Of a stretch of DNA of 64,000 nucleotides, positions 10,890-23,900 are shown one piece after another. The position numbers and the translations under genes were made by a program. Source of the stretch: Chaenocephalus aceratus (taxonomy: Eukaryota > Chordata > Actinopteri > Perciformes > Channichthyidae). The first letter of the stretch is position 1; each line of letters starts with the position of its first letter. The stretch is taken from assembly GCA_023974075.1 (NCBI GenBank), contig CM043790.1, forward strand, positions 5,465,781 through 5,529,780, read 5' to 3'. The notes under the pieces are model-generated. The model had not been told where the DNA came from and made no database searches. It saw only the letters and a list, made by a program, of their open reading frames with translations.

Positions 10890-13530
10890 CAACGCTCACA
10901 GTTCTCTGCAACGCTGCTAAACTGTTTGCTACTTGGAAAGAGGACGTAGAAGAAGAGTTTGCTGGTTTTCTTTTGTTCAGGGGTTACCTCTAAATTATGA
11001 GATGTTAAAAAAGTTACTGAATAACTTGCAGAAAATAATGCTTGAAGTTGATATATTGCCTTGATTTTATGTTAACCAGAGTCGGATCAGTTGTTTTTAT
11101 ATTTCCACTCTAAATATCAAGTGTGTGTTAAGTGTATGTTAGAACACATAGCTACTGGTAAAATAATCTAATGCCAGAAGTTGCATCCTTTTTTTCCCTC
11201 TCATTTTTGGAAGAGCTAGGCTAGCAGTTCCCCCCTGCTTCCAGTCTTTGTGCTAAGCTAGGACAAAGTCATCCCCCTCCTCTGACGATTTGTATTACAA
11301 TAATATAGGTACTAATGATAATCAAACAGCTGTTCTACAATCTGTGTGTGAGCCTCTAGCTGTAAACATGTAAGCTACTGACAAACAGTATATTAGCAAT
11401 GCTATCAACTGTAAAAGGCACGGGTGCTAACGTCTACCGTTATAAACCAGGCAGTCACCGTGAAAAACCTTTGAACCAGCTGGATGTCAAACCTCACTTT
11501 ATGACCGTCATCATCTTCAATAGTGAAACATTTACTCTCATTAAAATGGACTTAGGTTATGCAATATGACATGAACAGTGTTACTAATCCATCATAAAAA
11601 GCAGATGGATAAATAGCACAAGAGCAATCTCTATTGAGATGTAAAACAGGAAAGAGTTCACTGCCACATCCCACAATAAGCTGTCCTGGTTTAGTGAATG
11701 GAGCAGATGTCCACAGGGAGCAGCAGGTGCTTCACTCAAACAGGAAGTGTGTAATCTATACTGTATCTCAAATACATAAATTCGTCTTTTTCACATGAAG
11801 TAGGAAGTGAAAAGCATGTCCTGATTCTGGCACTACATGCAAATACTTGTTCATCATCATTTTTCTCAATGTAAGTATTTGATATGTCTCTATGGCTAAA
11901 CACAATATGTGTTAAACATAGCATATTCCAAATATGTATTTGCGTTGTTGTCCTTGTCCGTACAAGTGCCCACTGCCCATACATCGCAGCATTTGTTTTA
12001 CATTCAAACAACATCTATAGCAGGTCCGTCCTGTCCTAGTTCCCCCCCCCGTTTTTTCTTGTTAATTGTGGCTTCCAGAGGGTTCCGTATGCTGTAGACT
12101 GTAAAGCCTCCTGAGAAAATGGTGTAATTTATGATATGAGGCTTCATAAATTACATTTGATTGATTGCTTCTTTGAGCTGAGGGAAACATGTGGTCATTT
12201 GATCCAATTAGACATTATGTATTTAAATGTTTCAGTAACACATTTTCAGTATGCTTTGCTTTATTACTTGTTATGTGTTAATTATATTGCATTGATTGAG
12301 GAGCCTTGGACTTACAATTCCTTTGCCAACAGCTCTGCTCTTCCTGCTGTGCATGTGACGGTAATGCCTTTGAATTGTGTGCCAATGGTTCTCTGACTTC
12401 ATATATAAACAGTGGGTAAGATAGGTGGTCATACTGAAAGTAAATGTATTTTCTTATCTCCCAAGTTCTCACACTGATTATCTTTTCTTCTTCACCGCTG
12501 TTACACTTTAACCCAAATAGATCTCCTGATTTAAATGAACCTTTAAACTATTGTTTCCTGGAAGTGAACACACTTTCTCCCTCTATTGATGTTTACTTTG
12601 CCTACATCTGTGAGCTCAGCCAATCAGCTGTCTCTTCTCCTGCCTCATGACCTCACTCCCCTCACCTGAGCTCCACCATTTCTCCACCTGCACTTCGTTC
12701 ACTCGTCAGATTAGCTTGCGTTTACGTTTTTAGTTCAGGCTTGTAAAACTTGCTTTTTCAGTTTGCAAATAAGCAGTTGTTACTTAAACATTATTTTTGC
12801 ATCCTGTTGTTTCGGTTCCAACTGATCCAGGCTAAAGGCTTTAAAGGGGTTTAAGTGCCTGTATGACGTATAGCTCAAAGTATTATACCTGAACATGTAT
12901 ATAATGAAGCAAATATCTGTAAGTATGATGAGTCTGTCTCTCTAGTTCGTAACAAATAACTAAACATTGTTTGCATAAAGCATGACTTTCTGGGATGTAG
13001 GACCTGTTTGGAAAGCTGGGAAGTGACTGCAGCCTGATAACGGCTGCTGGTGGCTCCAGAGCCAGGGGTAATGCTATGGGAACTCAGTTTATATAATTCA
13101 GCTATAAAGCTGTCATGCCCAGAGACTTTACCTGAAGCCACTTTTTGTTCTGATCCTGCAGTATATCTTTTGTCAGAGCGGCATCATGCATTTATTTAAA
13201 AAAGTTGCACATCGAGATTGTTTCTGCTAAATATAATTTTCTAGCAATGTATCCATCAACATCAACAGTATACTACAGTGTCAGCGAGTCAAGGCTGACA
13301 ACATCGCTGTAGCTTCATCTAACTCTCTGTTACATAAGTCGTTGAAATGTAAAATATTTCCCGACTAAATTAAGTCCAATATAATCATTTCAAAATCGGT
13401 TTCACATTTTTCAGAACTTTAAAAAACGTCCAACTTTGACGTCCAGCTGTAAATCAATTAGATCCACGCTCTGTGAAATGCAAATAACTATAATCTGATG
13501 AACAAAGCATAATTTGGCCTACTTCATAGC
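10890..13530. other. Gene-free stretch
   Basis: No protein gene, RNA gene or defined repeat could be supported. Confidence 0.4.
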
Positions 13531-13539
13531 TGTGTGTGT

Positions 13540-13613
<74 letters not shown>
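13531..13613. repeat. (GT)n microsatellite
   Basis: About 41 GT units with one GG interruption near 13541. Confidence 0.95.
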
Positions 13614-13616
<3 letters not shown>

Positions 13617-14556
13617 CATACACCATTGTTCAGTGAAATCTGTCTGGCCTGTATTGTCCTTATGTGATGGTATTGTTGCTGTATTGTTTAAGCCAGTCGG
13701 GTTTGTACTGAGTTCCTGTGTATCTGATGGCCATTATGCGGCTGGAGGCCAGGCCATGTCAGATCGATCGAAGCGTAGGGGAAACAAAGAGACAGCACAG
13801 CTTGGCTTGAAGCATGGGGTAATGGGCTGAGAAAAAGAAAGATGATGGGTATGAGAAAACCCAAATGCTTGTGCTGGATGCATGGAGGCATCATATGGGT
13901 GAGAAGTGACACAGAAAGGGTGTGCTGTGACATGCCGACAACACAAAGACAACAATATCTGCATAATGAAGTCCAAATGGAAGGATTTTTACCATTTCAT
14001 TTTTTCATACCCAAACAATTAAATGATTTGTGTTTTTTAAATGGAATACCTAAAATGATCCGTATGCTGATCTGATTCCACTGGGTTCTCAAAATGCCAC
14101 TATTCTTTTCACACTTTTAATGTTGAAATAAAATATGATCAAAGTAGCAGTGAGTGATACACTGAAATAAGAAGGATACATTACATATATATTCACTTTA
14201 TATTTACAGCGGTTCCAGCTGGTTTAACTGGTAGTATTCTGTATACGTGTGTATTGTTACTTTATGCGCCTCAACGATTTACTAGGATATACGATATGTT
14301 TATCTATAAGCTGTCGAGGAGACGGTGGTTGAGGTTTCAGCTAGAATGCATCCAAATCGTAAATGGTTATCACAGTTCCTCCCTGGACGGCAGCTCTGTG
14401 GACGCTCAAGGTTGAGCTCTGTCATATCAGGCTGGGAAACAGTCAGTCAGGATACTCTCAAAGGGTGCACCTGAAGATGTACATATGCATACTTACATTT
14501 GCTATTTAAGTTATTAAGTGTGGCAAAATGCACTATTACTACCTGGATGGTGCACT

Positions 14557-15310
14557 CAGGGCCGGCCCTGACCAATTTGCTGCCCTAGGCAAGATTTTAG
14601 CTGGCGCCCCCCCCCTAAAATGCAGGACACTCACTATGAATCGTGCATGCGCGGTTTGTGGCATGACCACAAAAAACAGAAAGATATGGACACAAGATGT
14701 GTGCAACTGTATTTAGTTCCTATCCATGTGAACATGATTTAAGTGGGGGGTGGACCTAACATCCTCTAGGGGGGTCCGGGGGCATGCTCCCCCGGGAAGA
14801 TGGTGTGTGCCTTTACCTCACTGAGCTGAGGTTATCAGAGCCTCTCAATCTTTCAGGAGAGAGCTCTCTAAAGCTCTCCCCCCTGCGGCCGCTTACACAG
14901 TAAATTCCAATGTTAATAAAAGCTGTATACGTTTTTTGGGAGTTTGATTTATTTAAATTAACACAAATACAAAATTAAAACTATAATTGCAAACTAAAAC
15001 CATTATTTCAGAAAAAGAACAATTTCACATTTAACCTCTGGTTTTTACTGGGGCTGGGGCAGTTCAACTTGATTTTGGGGGGGGGGGGTTGCGCCATAGT
15101 TTATGGGCGCTGTACACAATTATGGTGTAGTTCTGTTAGTATAAGATAATAAGATGTACTTTGTTGATCCAAAATCGGGAAATTGGGTTATACATTTTTA
15201 TTTTATTTTTTCTAATTTTTATTTTTTTGTTTTTTGTTTTTGGCGCCCTCTATGGGTTGATGCGCCTTAGCATCATTCACCTATACTGCCTATGCCGAGG
15301 GCCGGCCCTG
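14557..15310. mobile_element. Complete non-autonomous hAT element with 8-bp TSD
   Basis: The 754-bp element begins CAGGGCCGGCCCTG and ends CGAGGGCCGGCCCTG; the first 13 bases of each end are inverted repeats, CAGGGCCGGCCCT. It is flanked on both sides by the 8-mer GGTGCACT (14549-14556 and 15311-15318). CAGGG...CCCTG termini with an 8-bp duplication are diagnostic for the hAT superfamily. Inside are 'ttgctgccctaggcaag' at the left and 'gcgcc' motifs at both ends, with G/C homopolymers, but no transposase. It depends on an enzyme made elsewhere. Confidence 0.88.
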
Positions 15311-15795
15311 GGTGCACTCATCATAACAGTCAAAGAATTGGGTGCGGTACGCTGAACACTCAATGGGCCGCCATCTTGGCTACCTAACAGTCGTTGTGGG
15401 ATTAGCAGCGGTTGCGGTTGCTACATTGAACACAGCACTATAAAAATAGAAGGTATAACATTTGATTTTATGTATAAATGATACCACTATACCGGTGGTG
15501 GGAAAGAAGCCATTGTTAATTGCATTGGGATAAATGAGCAGGCTATAAAGATTTGATACTGCAGACGATCATTTTACTAGTTTGAAGCTCAAGTAGCGCT
15601 GATCGTTCTTTTTTCCAATAGGGCACCGCTGCTGTGTTGATTTGAGACAACTTTCATGAACAAATTCACAATTTGCGCACTCAGAGCCATCCTGGCTACC
15701 CAGATGGCTCCCTTTTGGATTACCTGGAATACCATTTTAGGAGCACTTTATACTCCAGCAGACAGCAGAACAGAAGATTATAACATTATAATGCA

Positions 15796-16590
15796 GAGAT
15801 GGGGTATCGTTACTAAAAAAAAGTAATATATTACATATTACATATTACTTTTTAAAAAAAAGTATATATTAGCACTACTGGTTCGTTACTCTCTACATAA
15901 AGTAAACTCGTTACTTTACGTCGTTACTTTACTACGCAGGGCCGGCCCGCCCCTCCCTACAGGCGATCACGCAGACTGCGGCGCACCTACAGTGTAGGCG
16001 CGCCACAGTTTTTTGCCTCTGCGAGACTCCCTGCACCCCCATTTACTATTGCATTAAGGAAGACATAACACCAGCCAACCACAACAAGCTAACAGTCTGT
16101 GAAACGTCAAGACACTAATTAATGAAACCAGTTTCAAGACGCATTATTCTTATCTTCTTTATAGCGCAAGTAACGGTAAGGTATCTAATTACTTATTTAT
16201 TTAGTATTCCATAACAGAGAGTGGTCAAAACTAAAGTGGGAGAGACTGGCAGAATTCCACAATGAAGCGGGACATTGAACTGTTCACCCCTGAGAGGGCG
16301 ATCACAAAAGAGAGCGAGCGGCCCCGTTGAGGGAGTTTTACTGATGAAAAGACTCAGCCATGTTTACCGCAGCACTGCACGTGGAGATGTGGTCTCGCAG
16401 GTCGCGCAGATTACATAGGCCTACATGTTATATAGACCATAGACTGTAAACCTGCTGCCGGCGGAAACCCCTCTTTGTCTGTCCGTGAGTGTGATTATTT
16501 ATAAAAGTAAACGAAGTAACGCGTGTCGGGGCAATGTTAGTAACTGTGATTACTGAATTATAACGCGTTACAAAAAACACCCAACTGCTG
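15796..16590. mobile_element. Composite: 'gttacttt' element with a nested hAT-like end
   Basis: The left part has inverted 'aagtaatatattacatattac' and 'cgttactttacgtcgttact' segments. The right end reads 'ataacgcgttacaaaaaaca' and then cccaac. At 15938 an 'agggccggcccgcccc' end similar to the 14557 element interrupts it. I infer nesting of two families. No coding capacity. Confidence 0.45.
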
Positions 16591-17520
16591 ATTATATGTG
16601 GTATGGTTCACTCAAAGGTCAGCATTCTCATGTCCAGAAGTTTAAAGAGAACTGAATACTGAACTCCAAGAGGGTTCCTCAATCTTACAGTCAACATATG
16701 CCAACAACTTACATTTTTCGGCAGAGCCTAGTGGAGAGCCATCGTGTTGAAGAAGTCTTAATTCCGGCTGCGCCATTGTATGAAAATAATGTCGTTTTTC
16801 ATCACTAGCATATTAAACATTTTAATATAATGAACCATAATAGGCCTTTTTTACAGCAGACATTGCATTGGAAAGCACAGCTGTTACACATGCACACAGT
16901 ACATTGGAGTATCCGAGTAAACCATGTCAGGGTGGGGACATGTCTGTCAGAATAAAGACTCCAAGGACTCTTAGACATACCAACTTCAGCCACTAGCAAA
17001 AGGATTAGCTCCAATGCTGACAGACTTTTGAAAGCCTTTCTATTTAAGGTCAAGTTGAACATGTTATTTCAAGTTGTCTCTCTAAGAGAACAATTATGAT
17101 TATGGTGCTGATAGGGTGGGTGCTATAACCAGGGGTGCTACAACAAGTACTTGCAATTTTGGTAAGTGACAAACAGATGATATATGTTTTCAGGTAAGGA
17201 GCTTTTCATGAAGAATACAATGATGCAATACATGTTGCCTGCAACTCTATCCTAAGGAAACAACTTAAGTTAACAAGAGATGCATGAATGATCATTAATC
17301 TGGACGACATGCTGATGAGCATGATGGCGATGCTGGTGGTCCTCAGGAGGAAAAGTGTCTCTGAGAGGGAGAAGGGAGCGCTTGGCGTCAGAGGATGCTG
17401 CTTGTTGAGCCTCAGCGGGTGGCATGGCCTGCTTCATTATCAGCTGAATAATGTCATATCAATTAATGTGTCTTATCAAGCATGTTCTACACAGCTTTGT
17501 GATGGACTTTCCCATGCCTT
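16591..17520. other. Gene-free stretch
   Basis: No gene or repeat of note was recognised. Confidence 0.35.
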
Positions 17521-17525
17521 TCTCT

Positions 17526-17564
<39 letters not shown>

Positions 17565-17577
17565 ACACACACACACA

Positions 17578-17617
<40 letters not shown>

Positions 17618-17649
17618 CACACACACCACACAAACACACACACACACAG
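17526..17649. repeat. (CA)n microsatellite, interrupted
   Basis: CA units with ACCACA interruptions. It creates spurious His/Thr and Cys/Val frames. Confidence 0.95.
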
Positions 17650-18265
17650 AGAGAATAAGTCCTGATGTTGCTGCTATTTAGGTAGCGTCCTTCCAGTGCC
17701 CACCCACATTGCAATCCTGTCAGTATTTGGTAATACAATTGGCCCTAATGAACCTTTAAGGATGTTTTAGGATCTATATCTGCATTGTTCTTCCGAGCCC
17801 CCCACAGGCTAAAAACCTTAAATGTGTGTACTCGTTTCGGTATTATAAACAGCTTTTAATTGAGGGAGCCTTACTAACGGCCGGGGTGCCTAAAACACAG
17901 TCATCACAGCACCTCTCTACTTCAAAGTCTTTTCGGATGAAAAAAAAATGGTGTAACCTTTTTTATTTCAGGATTTACTGTTTTCAATCCAAAACGTCTC
18001 CCATGCCTGTGTTTTGTATATACAGTAGGGCTCGAGCTTAAGGACGTCCTCGTCGTCCCGGGGCCGAAAAAAATTGTGTCGGGAGGAATAAAAAATAATT
18101 TTGGGACGAATTTGGGACGAGAGTTAAAATAAAAATACCCTGTTAACTCTACTACAAACGGCGATGAAAATGAAACCGACTGCAGGTTTGTGTGTAGCAC
18201 ACAGTTTATTAAACCTCCATGTCACATAAACACACACGCACAAAACATTTAGCAACCCGCAAATA

Positions 18266-18313
18266 TACACACACACACACACACACACAACACAACACAC
18301 ACACACACACACA
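18266..18313. repeat. (CA)n microsatellite
   Basis: CA repeat with CAACACAA interruptions inside the composite element. Confidence 0.9.
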
Positions 18314-18544
18314 GCACACACATAACACGTAGCTACAGCTGTGCCGCTGGTTTGTGCCCTGCTTGGCTGTGCCCGCAAATTCCTGGCCCGCAAATTTGCG
18401 GGTTCTAGCTATGTAGCCTACTGAGCGTGGTGTATTTTCGCGGGTTTGAGTGATGTACAATGACAATTGGCAGTCCCGTGGAGGAATTTTGAAATGTTTT
18501 ATAACCGTCACATCACACAAACGCACAGCAAGAACCAGACCCTG

Positions 18545-19045
18545 GAGCGCCGGTGTTACCGAACAAGATGTGGCCCGAACAACTGGTGATATTCTATAAC
18601 GGTATAGGCAGATGTATCAGGGGCGTGGCCTTTGTCGAATAACCAGGAAATACACATTTCGATCGCTTCTTCTGTCGTTTATAAATCTTTTGGTATATTT
18701 CGCTCCATAGGAACACTTTGATGCACTTTCAGTACCAGTGTGTGAGGTTGTGGTTGCGATGCCGATATGCGGACGCGTACAGCGAGGACTACAAAAAGAC
18801 ACACGAGGTGACTGGGGATGTCTGTTCAAAACATTGCAAGCTTGAATAAATAATTTAAACCATTTATTGTTGCCAGACTTATTACTGAATGTCATGCTTA
18901 ATGTGATACCAAGTCCATCTGAGACCTGTGTACACCTTCAGACAGCCTCCAAGTGAAGCACACGTTGTTTACTCACAGTTTGAAAGCAGCGTGGAGAAGT
19001 CTTCAGCTGTGGAGACCTCCGCCCAGGATAAACTGTGATACGACT
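18545..19045 (+). repeat. Left arm of ~0.5-kb inverted repeat
   Basis: Nearly identical by eye to the reverse complement of 20099-20613. Landmarks present in both: 'gaacaagatgtggcccgaac', 'ggcagatgtatcaggggcgt', 'gacgcgtacagcgaggacta', 'agcgtggagaagtcttcagc'. Confidence 0.85.
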
Positions 19046-19327
19046 TCTGTGGCTATCAACCAGCGATCATGTTTAATATTAAAGACTACACACATGTATC
19101 CCTTATCAAAACGGTATTCTGCACTTTGCCGCACTTATCCAGATCAAATTAGACTGTTTACTCGTTTTGCAAAGATATAAGCAGAAATGTCATTGCTACA
19201 TTTGCAGGGATATTTAGAATTGAAAATGCTGCTTGATCGTTAATTTTGTTCTAGGCAAACAATGTTATGAATCCTCTATTCAAAAATATTATTCAGTGTC
19301 CATCGACATGAAAATAACAAAAAAGTT

Positions 19328-19400
19328 CATGCTGGACTCAAACCCGAGTCCCAATAGCAACAATCCCTCGTGCCATGCGCGTTATGAGTGAGCCACGGAT
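19328..19400 (-). other. Degenerate tRNA-like segment
   Basis: Minus strand: a TGGCTCACTCATAACGCG segment (A-box-like), then about 30 bp later GGGTTTGAGTCC (B-box-like). A diverged copy lies at 21366-21447 with the B-box-like GGGTTTGAGTCC preserved. The cloverleaf stems do not pair well, so this looks like a tRNA-derived promoter relic in the repeat and not a functional tRNA. Confidence 0.4.
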
Positions 19401-20098
19401 CAATACGATGAATGTTATCATCACAGGTTATTTTCTCACATTAACATTGTTAAAAGAGTCAGAGCAATTCAACCCGACCATCTTTTATAATGTGAGCGAA
19501 TGTATGTACCCTTTAAGCCATATAATATAAATGTTATAGTCATAGGCATTTGCTTTGAAATAGTATACTGACTGAGCATCTTTAAGACCCACCGAGATCA
19601 GATATCCTATCAGCCTGCGAGCCTACATTACGTTGTGATAAGTGGTCATTTTACGTATGTATTCTAGTGCACAAGTTAGAAATGAAAACATGTTAACAAC
19701 AGTGCGAAAAAGTATGAATAAATGTGTTTCTAGTTCTCAACGTAGCCTATGTGAGTACCCTCGTCATTGGGTGTCGCTGTATTGAAATGTAACCGAGTAA
19801 ACAGTCACATCTTATCTGGATAAGTGCGGCAAAGTGGAGAATACCGTTTTGATAAGGAATCAATGTGTGTAGTCTTTAATATTAAACATGATCGCTGGTT
19901 GATAGCCACATAAGTCGTATCACAGTTTAATCTGAGCGGATCACTGTTTACCACAGCTCTCCACGCTGCGTGTAAACAACTCAGACAGACTGTATGTTTC
20001 ACTAACAGATGGTATGAAAGTATAAACGGGTCTCAAATCAACTTGACATCATATTAATAACGATACATGATACAAATATAGACTGACAACAAGAACAA

Positions 20099-20613
20099 GC
20101 CACAGAAGTCGTATCACAGTTTATCCTGGGCGGAGGTCTCCACAGCTGAAGACTTCTCCACGCTGCTTTCAAACTGTGAGTAAACAACGTGTGCTTCACT
20201 TGGAGGCTGTCTGAAGGTGTACACAGGTCTCAGATGGACTTGGTATCACATTAAGCATGACATTCAGTAATGCCAGTAAGTCTGGCAACAATAAATGGTT
20301 TAAATTATTTATTCAAGCTTGCAATGTTTTGAACAGACATCCCCAGTCACCTCGTGTGTCTTTTTGTAGTCCTCGCTGTACGCGTCCGCATATCGGCATC
20401 GCAACCACAACCTCACACACTGGTACTGAAAGTGCATCAAAGTGTTCCTATGGAGCGAAATATACCAAAAGATTTATGTAAACGACAGAAGAAGCGATAG
20501 AAATGTGTATTTCCTGGTTATTCGACAAAGGCCACGCCCCTGATACATCTGCCTATACCGTTATAGAATATCACCAGTTGTTCGGGCCACATCTTGTTCG
20601 GTAACACCGGTGT
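20099..20613 (-). repeat. Right arm of ~0.5-kb inverted repeat
   Basis: Reverse complement of 18545-19045 with few differences. The central spacer is about 1.05 kb and itself contains an inverted partial copy (19801-20000). Confidence 0.85.
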
Positions 20614-21365
20614 TCCGGATTAACTTGTTTCCCGATCAACTTGTTTCCCGATCAACTCGTTTTCGTGGGGTGCGTGGCTTTCGACTGAAATACACATTTC
20701 GATCGCTTTCTTCTGTCGTTTACATACATCTTTTGGTATATGTGGCTTCTTAGGAACACGTTGATGCACATCCAGTACCAGTGTGTGAGGTTGTGATTAC
20801 GATGGCGATATCCGGACGCGAACAGCGAGGACTACAACAAGACAAACGAGTTGCTCGAATAAATCATTTAAACCAGCTATTGTTTCCAGACTTATTACGG
20901 AATATCGTTGTTAATGTCAGAGTCCATCTGTGTATACCTTCAGACAGCCTCCAAGTGAAGCACACGGTGTTTACTCACAGTTTGAAAGCAGCGTGGAGAA
21001 GTCTTCATCTGTGTTAAACTGTGATCCTCCCAGGGAACTGGGACCCGCCCAGGTTCAAATGTGACCCGCCTAGATTAAACTGTGACCCGCCCAGGTTAAA
21101 CTGTGTTACGATGTCTGTGGCTATCTACCAGCGATCATGTTTAATATGAAAGACTACCCACACATGTATCCCTTATCAAAACGGTATTCTGCAGCACTCA
21201 TCCAGATAAGATGTGACTGTCCCTCGTTTTGCAAAGATAGCAGCAGAAATGTCATTGGGGATATTTAGACTTTAAAATGCTGCTTGGTCGTGAATGTTGG
21301 TGTCGGCAAACAATATTACGAATCCTCTATTCAAACATAATATTCAATGTGCATCGACATGAAAA

Positions 21366-21447
21366 TATCAAAAAAGTTCATGCTGGACTCAAACCCGAGT
21401 CCCAACAGTAAAAACCAATCATGCCCTGCGTGCTATGAGTGCGCCAC
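21366..21447 (-). other. Second degenerate tRNA-like segment
   Basis: Paralogous to 19328-19400. It shares 'ttcatgctggactcaaaccc' on the plus strand (a B-box on the minus strand). Not a plausible functional tRNA. Confidence 0.4.
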
Positions 21448-21604
21448 GAATCAGCACGTCCTAATAGCTCATTTTGTTAGATTAACATTGTCAACAAGTT
21501 CTAGAAAAATGCAACCCAACATCATATTGATAATAATATATGATGTAAGACTGACAACAATAATAGTTAGTAAAGGATTTATTGCTGTGAATGTTTTGAA
21601 CAGT

Positions 21605-21665
21605 GAATACTTATTGTAAATCGCTTTGGATAAAAGCGTCAGCTAAATGTAATGTAATGTGATGT
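21605..21665 (+). mobile_element. L2-type LINE/SINE 3' tail
   Basis: The sequence 'aaatcgctttggataaaagc' followed by gtcagctaaatgtaatgtaatg is the conserved 3' tail seen in two other copies in this window (30686-30745 minus; 37300-37348 plus). The TGTAA repeats at the end are typical of fish L2-like retroposons. Confidence 0.7.
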
Positions 21666-22299
21666 AACAGGCATCAACACAGCGACTTGATGTATTGTTC
21701 TCTGGTGATCTGTTAGGACGTGTTGAATGGAGAAGTCTTCATCTGTGTGAAACCGATCATCCCAGGGAACTGGGACCCGCCCAGGTTAAACTGTTACGAT
21801 TTCTGTGTTAAGTGCGTCTATGATGTATTTTCGAGCTTTCCAATCCAGACGAGATCTCTCTCCCGTCTGTGTGCGAGGGGGCGGGGCCGTTTGTAAAGGT
21901 CTCCTGACTGTGTTACAGACTGTCATCCTGTTAGTGGTTACTCTGGGTTCTGTCTTCAGGACACAGTGTTGGATTGTTTTGTTAATTGGATGGGACTTGA
22001 TTGGATTCAATATTAGAGTAATTTTCTCGTTTGTGTGTTTGTTTAAATATATTTGGCCTTTGTTTATGTGATTGAATGATTTACTCAAATAAAAAGGTTG
22101 ATGAATTATCATCTAATGATTTGTATGATGTTTTATTTATGTTAAAGGTCACTTTGAATGATTTTCACTAATGATAATGTAGAAAAACTAACATTTTAAA
22201 TTCGGGACGGTCCACATTAATTTCGGGACGGCTTAGATTGTATTTCGGGACGGTTCCGGGAGGATGGTGAAAAAGGTCAGTCGAGAGCCCTGATCATAT

Positions 22300-23440
22300 G
22301 TCTGTATGTGTTGCACAACCAGGTAACTCATAAGTATGGTTTGGTCTAAACCGGGTAACAGGGGTGCTGTTCACTCGCACTTTGGGTTTGGCCCTCATAC
22401 CAAAATGCAGATTTTCCCTGTAAAATGTTAAAGGGATGCCGGAAAACTATTTTTCTGTTAGTCGAAAACTGAAATATAGCTCCAGAAATATGAAAATTGT
22501 GTGAAATAGACCGTCAGACGGCAAAAGACAGCTTTGTTTTACAGAGCTCCGAATAAATAGAGGATCGATGTCCGGTCGGTCTGCCGATGGACGAGTGGCA
22601 GGCAGCAGGCTTACACTGAAACTGTGATTTCTGAATTAGATCGTTTCCTTTACTGTCCTTGTTTCTGTAGAGGTAGTAAAGAAACTATCACTTGGGATGT
22701 ATTTGTTGTTTGAGGTGCAATATATGACTCAGCAGCTTTAAGAATTGAAGACACTATTATTTTCCGCTTTGCTCTAATGCATCATTTTCGCTGGTCAAGT
22801 GGGCGTTGCCGTACTTTTGTCCGGACCCTGAAAAGGGTCGACCGATTGGGTGTATCTAACACCTGGGTAAAACATGCTGTCGTGCCGGGGAGTTTAGCGG
22901 GTCAGTGAATGCAGATCTGTGTTGTCTCTTTGCGCAGTGACTGTGAGGATTTGTTCAGCATATGGCTTCCCTCAAAGAGCAGTACATCAATAAACAGACG
23001 GAGCATGATTGAACAGACGGCCATTTTTTTTTTCAGACGTGTTATTTTCATAGATACAGCCATGGACAGACAGTGAGGATGACGAGGACAGGCTCTAGGA
23101 TCTCTGCTGAGGAACAAAGGCAGCACCTGCCTGGTTGTGCACATCACTGGTGAAAACAGCCCAGGTCTCAGGCCAATGACAAGCCTGCCTCTTTGTATCT
23201 GTAACAACCAGTATGAATGTGTTTTACTGTCACTGACACTTCTTTTGATTGTAGATTGATTCATTTCTCTTGAGTCACCCATCATGATTACTGATGGGTG
23301 ACTCTTCTGATGTGTTTGTGTTAAGTATGGCACTGAAGTCAGGACAAGGTTAGCCGAGTTTAGCATAAAGAGATACATGTGGAATAAAAGCTTACCTAGC
23401 TTTGATTCGACCACAGTCAGAATATCAGAATCAGAATTCA
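22300..23440. other. Gene-free stretch
   Basis: A 179-codon minus-strand frame (22902-23441) has no recognisable domain and no splice context. I do not call it a gene. Confidence 0.4.
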
Positions 23441-23900
23441 TGATTCAAAGATTCAAAGGTTTATTGTCATAACACAATGTACGGTGTATTTATGTAATGT
23501 TTGAAAAACTTAGATCGCAGGTTCTTCAACTGTGCAATTTACAAGACATACAAAAATAAATATAAAAAACAATAAAAAAACAACAATACAAATAAAAATA
23601 GTGCAAGTTCAGTTGTTTAACAGTCTTATGGCCTGTGGGATGAAACTGTCCCTGAGTCTGGTGGTTGTAGTCCTGATGCTGCGGTAACGCCTGCCAGACG
23701 GCAGCAGACAGAACAGTGTGTGGCTGGGGTGATGGGGGTCTTTGATAATCCTGAGGGCTTTCTTCCTGAGCCGCTGGGAGTAGAGGTCCTCCATGGATGG
23801 CAGCTCCGTCCTGGTGATGTTCTGTGCAGTTTTCACCACCCTCTGTAGAGTCTTACGGTCGAGGGCGGTGCAGCTGCCGTACCAGGCCGTGATGCAGCCA

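Larger units (their letters stand above)
18026..22296. mobile_element. 4.3-kb composite hAT-like element with internal inverted duplications
   Basis: The left end is 'tagggctcgagcttaaggac' and the right end, read inward on the minus strand, is CAGGGCTCTCGACTGACC. Both are followed by clusters of 'gggacga'/'cgggacgg' motifs (18057-18124; 22202-22262), so the two ends are related and inverted. The right terminus fits hAT; a clean 8-bp duplication is not visible (left ATATACAG, right ATCATATG). Between them lie several copies of one module in both orientations (about 18545-19170 plus, 19801-20000 minus, 20099-20613 minus, 20690-21240 plus), a CA tract, two tRNA-like segments and an L2-type tail. 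I see no transposase, so it is non-autonomous or a stack of nested insertions. Confidence 0.55.

Noticed and set aside
18617..18895. Frames repeated at 18617-18895, 18953-19180, 19805-20002 and 20257-20481 that look like a conserved small protein family
   Set aside because: The similarity is DNA-level duplication of one transposon module; stops and indels vary and no start context is conserved.
22902..23441. 179-codon minus-strand frame
   Set aside because: No recognisable domain and no splice signals; adjoining sequence is repeat-derived. Likely chance, though not excluded.
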